DNA of 64,000 nucleotides, from assembly GCA_018823745.1 (NCBI GenBank), contig JAHJHR010000004.1, positions 156,474 to 220,473 on the forward strand, in the 5' to 3' direction. The notes under the pieces are model-generated. The model did not search any database and was not told the DNA's origin. It saw only the letters and a program-made list of their open reading frames with translations. The DNA comes from Alphaproteobacteria bacterium. Lineage in GTDB: Bacteria > Pseudomonadota > Alphaproteobacteria > Oceanibaculales > Oceanibaculaceae. Position 1 is the first letter of the stretch. Every line of letters begins with the position of its first letter. The translations under genes were made by a program, and so were the position numbers. Shown here one piece after another: positions 7,628 through 15,473 of this stretch.

Positions 7628-8965
7628 ATGCCCATCACCGATATCCATCCGGCCCACGCGGCGGCGTTGCAGGGCTGGGCGCGGCTGCGCGATTGCGTGG
7701 CGGGGGAGGAGGCCGTGAAGGCAAGGCGGGCTGAATACCTGCCGCGCCCCGGCGGGCAGACGGAGCGGGCCTACCGGGCCTATCTCGCCCGCGCTGTCTG
7801 GTATGGGGCGACCGAGCGCACGCTGCGCGGGCTGGTGGGAGCGATCTTCCGCCATCCGCCTGTGGTCGAGGCGCCGAAGAGCCTGCTGGCCCGGCTCGAC
7901 GATCTGGCGCCGGACGGGCGGCCCTTCGAGACGCTGGCGCTGGCCGTCACGCGGGAGACGGCACTGCTCGGCCGGCACGGATTGCTGGTGGACCGGCCGG
8001 CGAAAGGGGCGGGCGATCCCTATCTTGCCTCCTATCCGGCCGAGGCGATCTGCGACTGGCAGCTCGGCCTGCGCGAGGGACGCCAGCGCCTGGTCCGGCT
8101 GGTACTGCAGGAAGCCGATGAGACCTACCGCGAGCTGCTGCTGGATTCCGCCGGGCACTACCGCGTGCGGCTGTGGCGGCGGAAAGGTCCGCGCGGCACC
8201 GCCTATGCCATCGCCGAGGAACATCGCCCGACCCGCGATGGCCAGCCGCTGGAGGTGATCCCCTTTGTTTTCCTGGGGGCGAGCAATACGGGGCCAGCCA
8301 TCGAGAAGCCGCCGCTGGCCGACCTTGCCGGCATGAACCTGGCGCATTACCGCAATTCGGCCGATTACGAGCAGTCGCTGTTCCTGACCGGCCAGCCGAC
8401 CCCCTGGATATCCGGCCGGCTGGAGGCGCGCGAGCGGCCCAACGCCATCGGCAGCGGCACGATCTGGTATCTCCCGGAGGGCTGCCAGACCGGCATGCTG
8501 GAATTCACCGGCGCCGGCATCGAGGCGCTGCGCCAGGCCATGCTGGACAAGGAGGCGCGCATGGTCCAGCTCGGCGCGCGCCTGCTGGAAGCGCCGAAAC
8601 GCGCCGCAGAAACCGCCGAGGCGGTGCGGCTGCGCGGCGAGGCCGAGGCCTCCACCTTGTCCGTGCTGGCGCAGAGCGTCGGCCGCGGCCTGACCCAGGC
8701 GCTGCGCCATCTGGCGTGGTGGCGCGGCCTCGATCCCACCCAGGAGACAGGGGGCGTAACAGTGCGGCTGAACAGCGATTTCGTCGAGGCCCGCCTGTCC
8801 GCCCCCGAACTCCAGGCGCTTGTCGCCGCCTGGCAGGCCGGCGCGATCAGCCGCCGCACCCTCTACGACAATCTGCGCGACGGCGAGATCGTCCCACCCT
8901 CCCGCTCCTTCGAGGAGGAGCAGGAAATGGTCCAATCTCAACCGCTGGAGGAGGTCGCCGAATGA
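7628..8965 (+). CDS. Portal protein (DUF4055-type)
   Basis: 445 aa, predicted dodecameric portal at the capsid vertex through which DNA is packaged. The N-terminal region (Y-R-A-Y-L-A-R-A-V-W-Y-G-A-T-E-R-T-L-R-G-L-V-G near residues 45-70) and the later N-S-A-D-Y-E-Q-S-L-F-L-T-G-Q-P-T-P-W-I match the DUF4055 portal-like family. GAAAGGAC lies 6 bases before the chosen ATG, and a longer frame from 7280 runs through the repeats and is rejected. It stops in an ATGA overlap with the next gene. Confidence 0.85.
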   Translation: MPITDIHPAHAAALQGWARLRDCVAGEEAVKARRAEYLPRPGGQTERAYRAYLARAVWYGATERTLRGLVGAIFRHPPVVEAPKSLLARLDDLAPDGRPFETLALAVTRETALLGRHGLLVDRPAKGAGDPYLASYPAEAICDWQLGLREGRQRLVRLVLQEADETYRELLLDSAGHYRVRLWRRKGPRGTAYAIAEEHRPTRDGQPLEVIPFVFLGASNTGPAIEKPPLADLAGMNLAHYRNSADYEQSLFLTGQPTPWISGRLEARERPNAIGSGTIWYLPEGCQTGMLEFTGAGIEALRQAMLDKEARMVQLGARLLEAPKRAAETAEAVRLRGEAEASTLSVLAQSVGRGLTQALRHLAWWRGLDPTQETGGVTVRLNSDFVEARLSAPELQALVAAWQAGAISRRTLYDNLRDGEIVPPSRSFEEEQEMVQSQPLEEVAE

Positions 8966-9405
8966 CCGAGATGCTTGAGGATGCCGAAGCCCTGCACACG
9001 GCCCTGGCCGAGACACAGGCGGCACTGGAGCAGGCGCAAACCCGCGTCGCCGCGCTGGCGCTGGAGGCTGATTTCCGCGCTGCTGCCCATGCGGCGGGGC
9101 TCCGCCCCGGTGCGGTGGCCGAAGCGCTGGCGATGGCCTCTGAAAGCGTTGCGGTCGATGGTACGGGGCAGCCGGTTGCTCTGGAGACTGGCGGGCCGGC
9201 CGATCTCGCCGCCTGGCTTGCCGGGCAGCGCGAGGCGCATGCCGGGTGGTGGCCGGATTCCTCCGGCGGCGGGGCGGAAGGGGCGGGTGCTGTACTCGCC
9301 GGCGGCATCACCCTGACCCGCGACCAGGCCCGCGACCCCGCCCGCTACCGTGCCGCCCGCGAAGCATCCACCCGCACCGGATTGCCGCTGGCGATACTGG
9401 GGTAG
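8962..9405 (+). CDS. Scaffold-like coiled-coil protein
   Basis: 147 aa. Residues about 5-40 (E-D-A-E-A-L-H-T-A-L-A-E-T-Q-A-A-L-E-Q-A-Q) are a continuous heptad-rich coiled coil, followed by an Ala/Gly-rich part and a charged C-terminus (D-Q-A-R-D-P-A-R-Y-R-A-A-R-E-A). Position between portal and major coat, small size and coiled coil fit a capsid scaffolding protein. No sequence family was recognised, so the role is inferred from context. Confidence 0.6.
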   Translation: MTEMLEDAEALHTALAETQAALEQAQTRVAALALEADFRAAAHAAGLRPGAVAEALAMASESVAVDGTGQPVALETGGPADLAAWLAGQREAHAGWWPDSSGGGAEGAGAVLAGGITLTRDQARDPARYRAAREASTRTGLPLAILG

Positions 9406-9413
9406 CCCCCCAT

Positions 9414-9515
9414 CCGTCACCCCCGCACTTGTTGCGGGGGTCCATGGTTCCGCTTGCTGGATATCGGTCGAGCAGGCTGAACCCTGGATTCCCGGCACAA
9501 GGCCGGGAATGACGG
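9414..9515 (+). repeat. Composite palindromic repeat, type B copy 2
   Basis: Starts CCGTCACCCCCGCAC, carries the same internal TCCATGGTTCCGCTTGCTGG core as the other B copies, and ends GGGAATGACGG. It lies 9 bases after the scaffold-like gene stop. Confidence 0.85.
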
Positions 9516-9543
9516 CTGTTTTGTGCAGCCACTCCCTCCCCTC

Positions 9544-9629
9544 GTCACCCTCGGGCTTGACCCGAGGGTCCATCCGTCTGTGCCAATCGCTCGGTCAATG
9601 GATGGTCGGATCAAGTCCGACCATGACGA
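9544..9629 (+). repeat. Composite palindromic repeat, type A copy 2
   Basis: Near-identical to copies 1 and 3, with both CTTGA/TCAAG-loop hairpins intact. Here the B unit precedes the A unit, while the order is A then B at 7381-7592. Confidence 0.85.
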
Positions 9630-9679
9630 CTGAGTAATTTTCTGCCCCACGCATATTCCCTCAACAGGAGATACCGCTC

Positions 9680-10858
9680 ATGGCCAATTCGCTCGGCGCG
9701 TATAACGCCACCTTCTTTGCGCAGGAAGCGCTGATTCAGCTGGAAAAGGCGCTGGGTCTCGCCAGCCGGGTCTATCGCGGTTACGAGGCGGAGCGCGCCA
9801 GCTATGGCGTGGGCGACACGGTGAATGTGCCGGTGCCGTCCAGCTTCGCCGCGCAGGACCATGCGCCGGGCAGCGGCACCACGGCGCAGGATATCGAGGC
9901 CGGCACGGTGCCGATCCGCCTCGACCGCCACAAGGAGGTGAAATTCGCCGTCAGCGACCGCGACCTCGCCTATGCCTCGGAGCGCATCATCGATGATCAT
10001 CTGCGCCCGGCCGCCTATGCGCTGGCCGATTCGATCGACCAGGATCTGTGCGGCCTCTACCGCTTCGTGCCCTGGGCGGTGGATGTGACCGGCAGCGCCG
10101 GGGCCGGCTGGGTAACCTCCCCGCGCCGCCGCCTGCGCGAGCTGATGGTGCCGGTGGATGATGGCAATCTGCATCTGATGGTCGATCCGGCCATCGAGCA
10201 GGATTTCCTTGGCCTCGACATCTTCCATGCCGCGCTGGTCACCGGCGGCACGGCGAACCAGGATGCGCTGCTGCGCGGCAGCCTGGGGACGCGCTTCGGT
10301 GCTGAAATCTTCGTGAACCAGAATGTCCGCAGCCATGCCGCCGGCACGCTGGTCGCGTCGGGCAGCGATCTGGAGGGCGTGCTGGATGGGGCGGTGGCGC
10401 GGGGGGCGGCCAGCATCGCCGTTGACGGTTTCGCCGATGGCGCCACGGTGAAGGCCGGCGACAGCTTCACGATTGCCGGCCATGCCCAGCACTATGTTGC
10501 CACCGCCGATGTCACGCTGGCCGGCGGGGCGGGGAGTATCCCGATCTATCCGGAATCCGTGCGGGCCTATGATTCCGGCGCGCTTCTCACCTTCGAGACC
10601 GGGCCGGAGAGTTTCAGCGCCAATCTGATGTTTCATCGCAATTTCGCGGCGCTGGTGCTGGCCCCGCTGCCGGCCACCGGCGACGGGCGTGGCGCGCAGA
10701 TCGAGACCGTGACCGACCCGGTGACCGGCCTCAGCCTGCGGGCGCGCATGTGGTATGACGGCGACACCGCGACCAATTTCGTCGCCCTCGACGTGCTCTA
10801 CGGGCTGACCGTGCTGGATGGAAATCTCGCCGTCCGCCTCCGCCGTCCGCTGGCGTAA
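9680..10858 (+). CDS. P22-type major coat protein
   Basis: 392 aa, predicted capsid shell protein with the HK97 fold of the P22 coat (gp5) family. The N-terminal A-N-S-L-G-A-Y-N-A-T-F-F-A-Q-E-A-L, then V-Y-R-G-Y-E, V-N-V-P-V-P-S-S-F and D-R-H-K-E-V-K-F-A-V-S-D-R-D-L-A are the family's typical succession in the first 110 residues. The ATG follows ACAGGAGATACCGCTC. The length is close to the P22 family norm, and no truncation is seen. Confidence 0.85.
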   Translation: MANSLGAYNATFFAQEALIQLEKALGLASRVYRGYEAERASYGVGDTVNVPVPSSFAAQDHAPGSGTTAQDIEAGTVPIRLDRHKEVKFAVSDRDLAYASERIIDDHLRPAAYALADSIDQDLCGLYRFVPWAVDVTGSAGAGWVTSPRRRLRELMVPVDDGNLHLMVDPAIEQDFLGLDIFHAALVTGGTANQDALLRGSLGTRFGAEIFVNQNVRSHAAGTLVASGSDLEGVLDGAVARGAASIAVDGFADGATVKAGDSFTIAGHAQHYVATADVTLAGGAGSIPIYPESVRAYDSGALLTFETGPESFSANLMFHRNFAALVLAPLPATGDGRGAQIETVTDPVTGLSLRARMWYDGDTATNFVALDVLYGLTVLDGNLAVRLRRPLA

Positions 10859-10862
10859 AACC

Positions 10863-11348
10863 ATGGCGCTGGTGGTGGAGCAGGGCGGCGGCAGCGATCC
10901 CGCCGCCAATGCCTATATCGATCTCGCCTATGCCGATGCGCATCACGCTCTGCGCGACCGTTCCGGCTGGGCGGGCAGTGCCGAGACCAAGGCGGCTGCC
11001 GTGCTGGCGGCCACCGAGTATCTCGACCTCAGCTTCCGCTGGCGGGGCGAGCGGCTGATCCCTGGCCAGCCTCTGGGCTGGCCGCGCCGCCTGGCCCGCG
11101 ATGATGAGGGCGTGGTGCTGGCCGGCGTGCCGGCCGTACTGCGCCTCGCCTGCGCCGAGCTTGCCTGGCGGGCGCTGTCCGGCCCGCTGCTGCCCGATCT
11201 GGCAGCCGGCGGCCGGCCGGTGCGCGAGAAAGTGGGGGAGGTGGAGCTGGCCTATGCTCCCGGGGCCTCTGCCCTCCCCCGCTTTCCCGCCATTGAGCGG
11301 CTGCTGGCCGGGCTGGTGCGTCCCCCCGATCCGATGGAGAGAGCCTGA
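10863..11348 (+). CDS. DnaT-like head-tail connector protein
   Basis: 161 aa, predicted head completion (adaptor) protein. The sequence A-Y-I-D-L-A-Y-A-D-A-H-H, then K-A-A-A-V-L-A-A-T-E-Y-L-D and W-P-R-R-L-A-R-D is typical of proteins annotated as putative DnaT-like ssDNA-binding, which act as head-tail adaptors when they follow the coat gene. It starts 5 bases after the coat stop with a poor ribosome binding site, suggesting coupling, and its stop overlaps the next start. Confidence 0.75.
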   Translation: MALVVEQGGGSDPAANAYIDLAYADAHHALRDRSGWAGSAETKAAAVLAATEYLDLSFRWRGERLIPGQPLGWPRRLARDDEGVVLAGVPAVLRLACAELAWRALSGPLLPDLAAGGRPVREKVGEVELAYAPGASALPRFPAIERLLAGLVRPPDPMERA

Positions 11349-11704
11349 TGAACCTCCCTGACCGCATGGCCGACAGCGCGTTGCGGCTGATCCGCGAGGC
11401 CGGGGCCAGCCTGATCTATCGCCGCATCGTGCCGTCCTTCGATCCGCTGACCGGCGCCACTTTGCTCGCCAGCGAGGATTTCGCTGTGACCGGCGTGGTG
11501 CAGGAGGCAACGCCCGGCCGGCTCGACGACGCGCTGGTCCGCCACGGCGACCGCTTCGTGCTGCTCGCCGCCGAGGGGCTGCCGGTGGTCCCGGCGGCCG
11601 GAAGCGCCGTGACGCTGGATGGCGAGGACTGGCCGATCCTGCATGTCGGCGCGATCCGGCCCGGTGACCGCGCCATCGCCTGGCGCCTCCAGGTGCGGCG
11701 ATGA
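11348..11704 (+). CDS. Head closure or head-tail joining protein
   Basis: 118 aa. A small mostly-beta protein (D-F-A-V-T-G-V-V-Q-E-A, L-V-R-H-G-D-R-F-V-L-L-A, V-T-L-D-G-E-D-W-P-I-L-H-V) of the size and placement of stoppers or head-closure proteins in siphophages. ATGA overlaps at both ends show tight coupling with its neighbours. The assignment is by context and predicted secondary structure only. Confidence 0.6.
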   Translation: MNLPDRMADSALRLIREAGASLIYRRIVPSFDPLTGATLLASEDFAVTGVVQEATPGRLDDALVRHGDRFVLLAAEGLPVVPAAGSAVTLDGEDWPILHVGAIRPGDRAIAWRLQVRR

Positions 11705-12108
11705 ACCTTCAGGATATCCGCCGCGCCGTGCAGGCGCATTTCGCCGAGGGCTGGGGGGCGGAGACACCCATCGCCTGGGATAATCTGGCGGCCTCTCCCG
11801 CGACAGCACGGGCCCCCTGGGTGCGGCTCAGCCTGTCCGGCTCGGCCGGGCGGCAGGTGACGCTGGGGGTTGCCGGCAACCGGGTGTTCCGCCGGCGCGG
11901 CCATGTCTTCGTGCAAATCTTCACGCCGCTGAACACCGGCCCCGACCGCGCCGCCACCCTCGCTGACCGTGCCGCCGCCCTGCTGGAGGGTGCCGCCCTC
12001 GACGGCATCATTTTCACCGCCGCCGATATCCGCCAGACCGGCGAAGACGGCCAGGGCTGGTGGCTCACCATGCTGGCCGTGCCCTATCAGGCCGACAGCG
12101 TGGTGTGA
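11701..12108 (+). CDS. Tail terminator-like protein (DUF4128-like)
   Basis: 135 aa. N-terminal helix I-R-R-A-V-Q-A-H-F-A-E-G-W, then beta strands P-W-V-R-L-S-L, R-R-G-H-V-F-V-Q-I-F-T-P and a helix R-A-A-T-L-A-D-R-A-A-A-L-L-E-G fit tail terminator or minor tail proteins such as lambda gpU and DUF4128. It ends the head-tail joining block; a repeat and a reversed gene follow. Confidence 0.65.
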   Translation: MNLQDIRRAVQAHFAEGWGAETPIAWDNLAASPATARAPWVRLSLSGSAGRQVTLGVAGNRVFRRRGHVFVQIFTPLNTGPDRAATLADRAAALLEGAALDGIIFTAADIRQTGEDGQGWWLTMLAVPYQADSVV

Positions 12109-12136
12109 GGGTACTCGCCTCGCCACCTCCTATATC

Positions 12137-12222
12137 GTCACCCTCGGGCTTGACCCGAGGGTCCATCTTCCCGTGCCAATCGCTCGGTCAATGGATGGTC
12201 GGATCAAGTCCGACCATGACGA
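12137..12222 (+). repeat. Composite palindromic repeat, type A copy 3
   Basis: 86 bases with both hairpins, separated by 28 bases from the tail terminator gene and 17 bases from the end of the racemase gene on the other strand. Confidence 0.85.
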
Positions 12223-12239
12223 AGGAGAGGAAACTACCC

Positions 12240-12935
12240 TTAACCCTTAACCGCCCGCTTCAGCGCGGCGCGGGCGAGGAGGCGGGTGGAATCGAGGGTG
12301 GGCAGCGGCGAATTGCCATCATCGATGATGAGCGGAATCTCGGTGCAGCCGAGGATGACGGCGTCGCAGCCTTCCTCCTCCTTCAGCCGGGTGATGATGC
12401 GCTGGAAGACCGCAACGCCGGAATCGGTGAAGCGGCCATAGACCAGATCATCCATGATCACGCGCATGATCTCGTCGCGTTCCGCCACATTCGGCTTCAC
12501 GCAGTCCAGGCCGCGCTTGCCCAGGGCGGCGGGATAGACGTCGCTGTCGGTCAGCCAGCGTGTGCCGGTCAGCGCCAGGCGCCTGAAGCCGCGCGCCACG
12601 GCCGCCTCGGCCACTGTCTCGGCGATGTGCAGCCAGGGCAGCGGCGAGTGCTTCGCCACCAGATCGAAGGCCTGATGGATCGTGTTGTCCGGGGTCAGCA
12701 GGAAATCCGCGCCGATGCGCGCCAGCTTCTCCGCCGAGGCCAGCATCAGATCGGCCACACCCTGCATGTTGCCGCGCTCCAGATGCACGACATAGTCGGA
12801 GAGCGGCGGCGTGTGCATGCTGATTTCCGGATGGGCATGCGGGCCGAGCAGTTCAGCCCCCTCGGCGCAGATGGTGCGGTAGCACAATGCCGCGCCTTCC
12901 GCCGAGCAGCCGACGATTCCGATATGCAGCGTCAT
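12240..12935 (-). CDS. Asp/Glu racemase family protein, reversed inside the late gene cluster
   Basis: 231 aa, cytoplasmic, of the PLP-independent Asp/Glu racemase fold. The N-terminal beta strand and loop I-G-I-V-G-C-S-A-E-G are present. The second catalytic cysteine is kept as Cys197 in I-L-G-C-T-E-I-P. At the first catalytic position, where the family has C-N-T or, in YgeA, T-N-T, this protein has D83-N84-T85. Racemisation with the usual two-base chemistry may be altered. It is the only metabolic gene in the head-tail block, on the opposite strand, with a type A repeat on one side and a related hairpin on the other. Likely an acquired cargo gene; the substrate is not decidable. Confidence 0.8.
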   Translation of the reverse strand: MTLHIGIVGCSAEGAALCYRTICAEGAELLGPHAHPEISMHTPPLSDYVVHLERGNMQGVADLMLASAEKLARIGADFLLTPDNTIHQAFDLVAKHSPLPWLHIAETVAEAAVARGFRRLALTGTRWLTDSDVYPAALGKRGLDCVKPNVAERDEIMRVIMDDLVYGRFTDSGVAVFQRIITRLKEEEGCDAVILGCTEIPLIIDDGNSPLPTLDSTRLLARAALKRAVKG

Positions 12936-13024
12936 TCAGGCGTTCCCTGTTTCGTGGTCCTGATCCTTTGGGGCAGCCTAACCGTCTGACGCCCATCGGG
13001 AAAGATGGCGGCAACCTCTCCCTT

Positions 13025-13053
13025 GTCACCCCCGGGTCAAGCCCGGGGGTGAC
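13025..13053. repeat. Single palindromic hairpin of the repeat family
   Basis: GTCACCCCCGGG-TCAAG-CCCGGGGGTGAC, 12-base perfect arms. It resembles one half of the composite repeats, with the TCAAG loop, and lies between the racemase and the tail tube gene. Confidence 0.8.
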
Positions 13054-13122
13054 ATCAACTAAAACATCGACACCGGGCCGCTTTTCAGCGGCCCTTTTTC
13101 TTTTCCTGAAGGAGGGCCAGAA

Positions 13123-14283
13123 ATGGCGGATTCGAACCGCGTTTCCCTGAATTACACTGCCGAGACCGAGTGGGGTACCATCCCGGCGGCCCCCGCCATG
13201 CGCGCCCTGCGGATCACCGGGGAACGGCTGAAATATGCGGTGCAGACGGCGCGCTCCAGCGAGTTGCGGCCGGACCGGATGGTGGCCGATATCCCACAGA
13301 TCGGGGCTTCGGTCTCCGGCGATATCGGGGTCGAGATCTCCTATGGCGCGGTCGATGATTTCCTTAAGGCGGCGCTGTTCGCGGAAGCCTGGGAGGAGAT
13401 CGACTTCACCGCCGATGATATCGCGGCCGAGGCGTCGGGCGGGTTCACCAGCACCATCAGCGATTTTGTCGGGAAGGGCATCCGCCCCGGCCAGTGGTTG
13501 AAGGTCAGCGGATTCATCACCCCCGGCAATAACGGCTTCTTCCGGGTTATTTCGGTCAGCGCTGACACCCTGACCGTCAGCCCGGCCCCGGCAGCGGATG
13601 AGGCGGCGGGCGGGGAGATCAGCTTTGCCGGCTCGGCCCTGCGCAATGGCGTCACCCCGCACAGCTTCACGCTGGAACGCGCGCTGAACGATGTCGGCGA
13701 GTTCTTCGTCTATCGCGGCTGCATGCTGGCCGGGGCGCAGATCCAGATCCAGGCCGGGCAGATCGTCACCGGCAGCTTCACCCTGCTGGGCCGGGACGCC
13801 ACCATCGGCGGGGCCAGCATTGCCGGTTCCACCATTGATGCCCCGCAGGAGGCGGTGCTGAACGCGACCCGCAATGTCGGCTCGATCCGCGAGGGCGGGC
13901 AGGAGGTGGCGGGGCCGAATTTCGTGCGCTCGGTCTCGCTCAGCCTCGCCAATAATCTGCGCGAGCAGGCGGCGGTCGGCCGCTTCGGCGCGGCCGGCAT
14001 CGGCCTCGGCCAGTTCCAGGCGACCGGGCAGATCGAAACCTATTTCGGCAGCCGGGCGCTGTACCAGAAATTCCTCGATGGCAGTGACACCTCGCTGTCC
14101 GTGCGGCTGGCCGACAGTGCCGGCAACACGCTGATCCTCGATCTGCCGCGCCTGCGCCTGACCGATGGTGACGTCATGGCGTCCGGCCCGAACGAGGACG
14201 TCATGGCCCGCCTGTCCTTCGAGGCCATCCGCCACCCGGAGGAGGCGTGCATGGTGGCAATCCACCGGTTCGCGGCGGGGTAA
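13123..14283 (+). CDS. Phage tail tube protein
   Basis: 386 aa, predicted subunit of the tube of a long non-contractile tail. N-terminal N-R-V-S-L-N-Y-T-A-E-T-E-W-G-T-I-P and L-R-I-T-G-E are typical of tail tube proteins of this group, and T-S-T-I-S-D-F-V, I-T-P-G-N-N-G-F-F-R-V and further repeated beta strands follow. GAAGGAGGGCCAGAA precedes the ATG. It is longer than the roughly 200-250 residues of simple tube proteins, which may reflect an inserted Ig-like or tail-decorating domain in residues 110-170. Confidence 0.8.
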   Translation: MADSNRVSLNYTAETEWGTIPAAPAMRALRITGERLKYAVQTARSSELRPDRMVADIPQIGASVSGDIGVEISYGAVDDFLKAALFAEAWEEIDFTADDIAAEASGGFTSTISDFVGKGIRPGQWLKVSGFITPGNNGFFRVISVSADTLTVSPAPAADEAAGGEISFAGSALRNGVTPHSFTLERALNDVGEFFVYRGCMLAGAQIQIQAGQIVTGSFTLLGRDATIGGASIAGSTIDAPQEAVLNATRNVGSIREGGQEVAGPNFVRSVSLSLANNLREQAAVGRFGAAGIGLGQFQATGQIETYFGSRALYQKFLDGSDTSLSVRLADSAGNTLILDLPRLRLTDGDVMASGPNEDVMARLSFEAIRHPEEACMVAIHRFAAG

Positions 14284-14297
14284 GGATTTATTTCATC

Positions 14298-14396
14298 GTC
14301 ACCCTCGGGCTTGACCCGCCCATGGCGCTTGGGGGTCCAGCCGCCCGTGCGGTTCGCTCGGTCAATGGATAGTCGGGTCAAGCCCGACCATGACGA
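14298..14396 (+). repeat. Composite palindromic repeat, type A copy 4
   Basis: Same ends and loops as the other A copies, but with a 13-to-15-base insertion around CCCATGGCGCTTGGG in the first hairpin arm. Confidence 0.8.
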
Positions 14397-14443
14397 AAGA
14401 GAACGGTAAAGCAACGGCACTCCCCGCTCAGAAAGGAACCCCC

Positions 14444-14854
14444 ATGAACTCGATCTACGATCTGTTTGCCACCGACGCGAAGGCCGAGGCGGAGGACGGG
14501 CTGGTGCTGGATTACGGCAGTTTCGGCCGGATCACGATCCGCCGGGCCGGCGGGGCGAATAAGGGCTTCGCCCGCGTGCTGGAAGCCAAGCTGCGGCCCT
14601 ATCGCCGGCAGATCCAGGCCGGCACGCTGGAGGAGGCGGTGGCCGAGCGGCTGCTGGCCGAGGTCTATGCCGAGACCGTGCTGATAGGCTGGCAGGGTAT
14701 CCGCGACCGCGACGGGCAGGACATCGCCTTCTCGCACCGGGCGGCGGTAACGCTGTTCACCGATTTGCCGGAGCTGTTCCGCGACGTGCAGGAACAGGCG
14801 CAGAAGGCGGCGAATTTCCGCACCGCCGAGATCGAGGAATCAGCAAAAAACTGA
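14444..14854 (+). CDS. Tail assembly chaperone, G-type (frameshift product 1)
   Basis: 136 aa, predicted chaperone that binds the tape measure during tail assembly (lambda gpG role). Features are an Asp/Glu-rich N-terminus, a mixed central part R-R-A-G-G-A-N-K-G-F-A-R-V and a helical C-terminus. It lies between tail tube and tape measure, as in siphophages. The last three codons before the stop are GCA AAA AAC, which end in a canonical slippery heptamer, and an open -1 frame continues from there. It is therefore the short product of a programmed frameshift. The start is the ATG following GAAAGGAACCCCC. Confidence 0.8.
   Translation: MNSIYDLFATDAKAEAEDGLVLDYGSFGRITIRRAGGANKGFARVLEAKLRPYRRQIQAGTLEEAVAERLLAEVYAETVLIGWQGIRDRDGQDIAFSHRAAVTLFTDLPELFRDVQEQAQKAANFRTAEIEESAKN
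14845..14851 (+). other. Programmed -1 frameshift site (A AAA AAC)
   Basis: The heptamer is exactly in phase (zero-frame codons AAA AAC) and is followed at once by the stop codon TGA. After slipping, translation would continue with CTG ACC GGG in the -1 frame to a stop at 15187-15189. This matches the G/GT arrangement of tail chaperone genes in phages and is a typical slippery class. Confidence 0.85.
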
Positions 14855-15189
14855 CCGGGGCGCTGCGCTGGCGGCTGGAGTGGGGCGACCATGCCGGCTG
14901 GCTCGCCGGGGCGGCGGCGGAAAGCGGGGCCGACATGCCGGCGGCCCTCGACGCCGCCCCCGATCTGCCACCGGGTCTGGACTGGTATGTCGAGGCCTTC
15001 CTGGCGCTCGCTTCCTGTCGTCCCCAAAGCGTTGGAGGGGCGGGGCCAATTCCCTGGACCGCCCTTGACCGCTATGCGCAGCGCCACGGCATTGCCGGCA
15101 CGGAATTCGAGATCTTCGAGGCGCTGATTGGCGCGCTGGATTCCGCCTGGCTGGGCTGGCGCGCCGAGCGCGAAGGAAAATCGCCATGA
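14851..15189 (+). CDS. Tail assembly chaperone, T-type extension (frameshift product 2)
   Basis: 112 codons in the -1 frame from the slip site, giving a fusion of about 248 aa with the preceding gene. The extension (L-R-W-R-L-E-W-G-D-H-A-G-W-L-A-G, later P-P-G-L-D-W-Y-V-E-A-F-L-A-L-A-S, then I-F-E-A-L-I-G-A-L-D-S-A-W-L-G-W) is helical and similar in type to the second chaperone domain of lambda gpGT. An internal ATG at 14935 would give only an 84-aa fragment with no good ribosome binding site. The stop overlaps the start of the following gene. Confidence 0.8.
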   Translation: MTGALRWRLEWGDHAGWLAGAAAESGADMPAALDAAPDLPPGLDWYVEAFLALASCRPQSVGGAGPIPWTALDRYAQRHGIAGTEFEIFEALIGALDSAWLGWRAEREGKSP

Positions 15190-15473
15190 AACTCCGCGTC
15201 ACCGGCCCTGGCGGGACCATCGATGCGCTGGACCGGGTGGTGAGCGATCACCGCGCCCGGCTGGCGGCCACGCTGCTCGCCAGCCTGCGCGAGGCCACGC
15301 CGGTCGTCACCGGCCGCGCCCGTGATGGCTGGCGCATCGACGCAGCGCCGGGTGGTGCGCCGGTGATCCGCAACCCGGTGCCCTATGTGCAGCGGCTGAA
15401 TGACGGTCACGCCACCAAGGCCCCGGCCGGTTTCATCGAACGCGCCCTCGACACGGCGCTGGAGGAGTCCTGA
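15186..15473 (+). CDS. HK97 gp10-like tail completion protein
   Basis: 95 aa. Residues 25-45 (L-L-A-S-L-R-E-A-T-P-V-V-T-G-R-A-R-D-G-W) and the C-terminal V-P-Y-V-Q-R-L-N-D-G-H-A-T-K-A-P-A-G-F-I motif are characteristic of the gp10/neck protein family. It is placed between the tail chaperones and the tape measure, instead of with the connectors at 10.8-12.1 kb, a shuffled order. Confidence 0.7.
   Translation: MKLRVTGPGGTIDALDRVVSDHRARLAATLLASLREATPVVTGRARDGWRIDAAPGGAPVIRNPVPYVQRLNDGHATKAPAGFIERALDTALEES

Noticed and set aside
7381..9629. CRISPR array made of the A and B repeats
   Set aside because: Units are far apart, palindromic, with genes between them rather than uniform spacers; no cas gene.
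13025..13053. Intrinsic terminator after the racemase promoter region
   Set aside because: The hairpin is strong but no T tract follows on either strand; it belongs to the repeat family.
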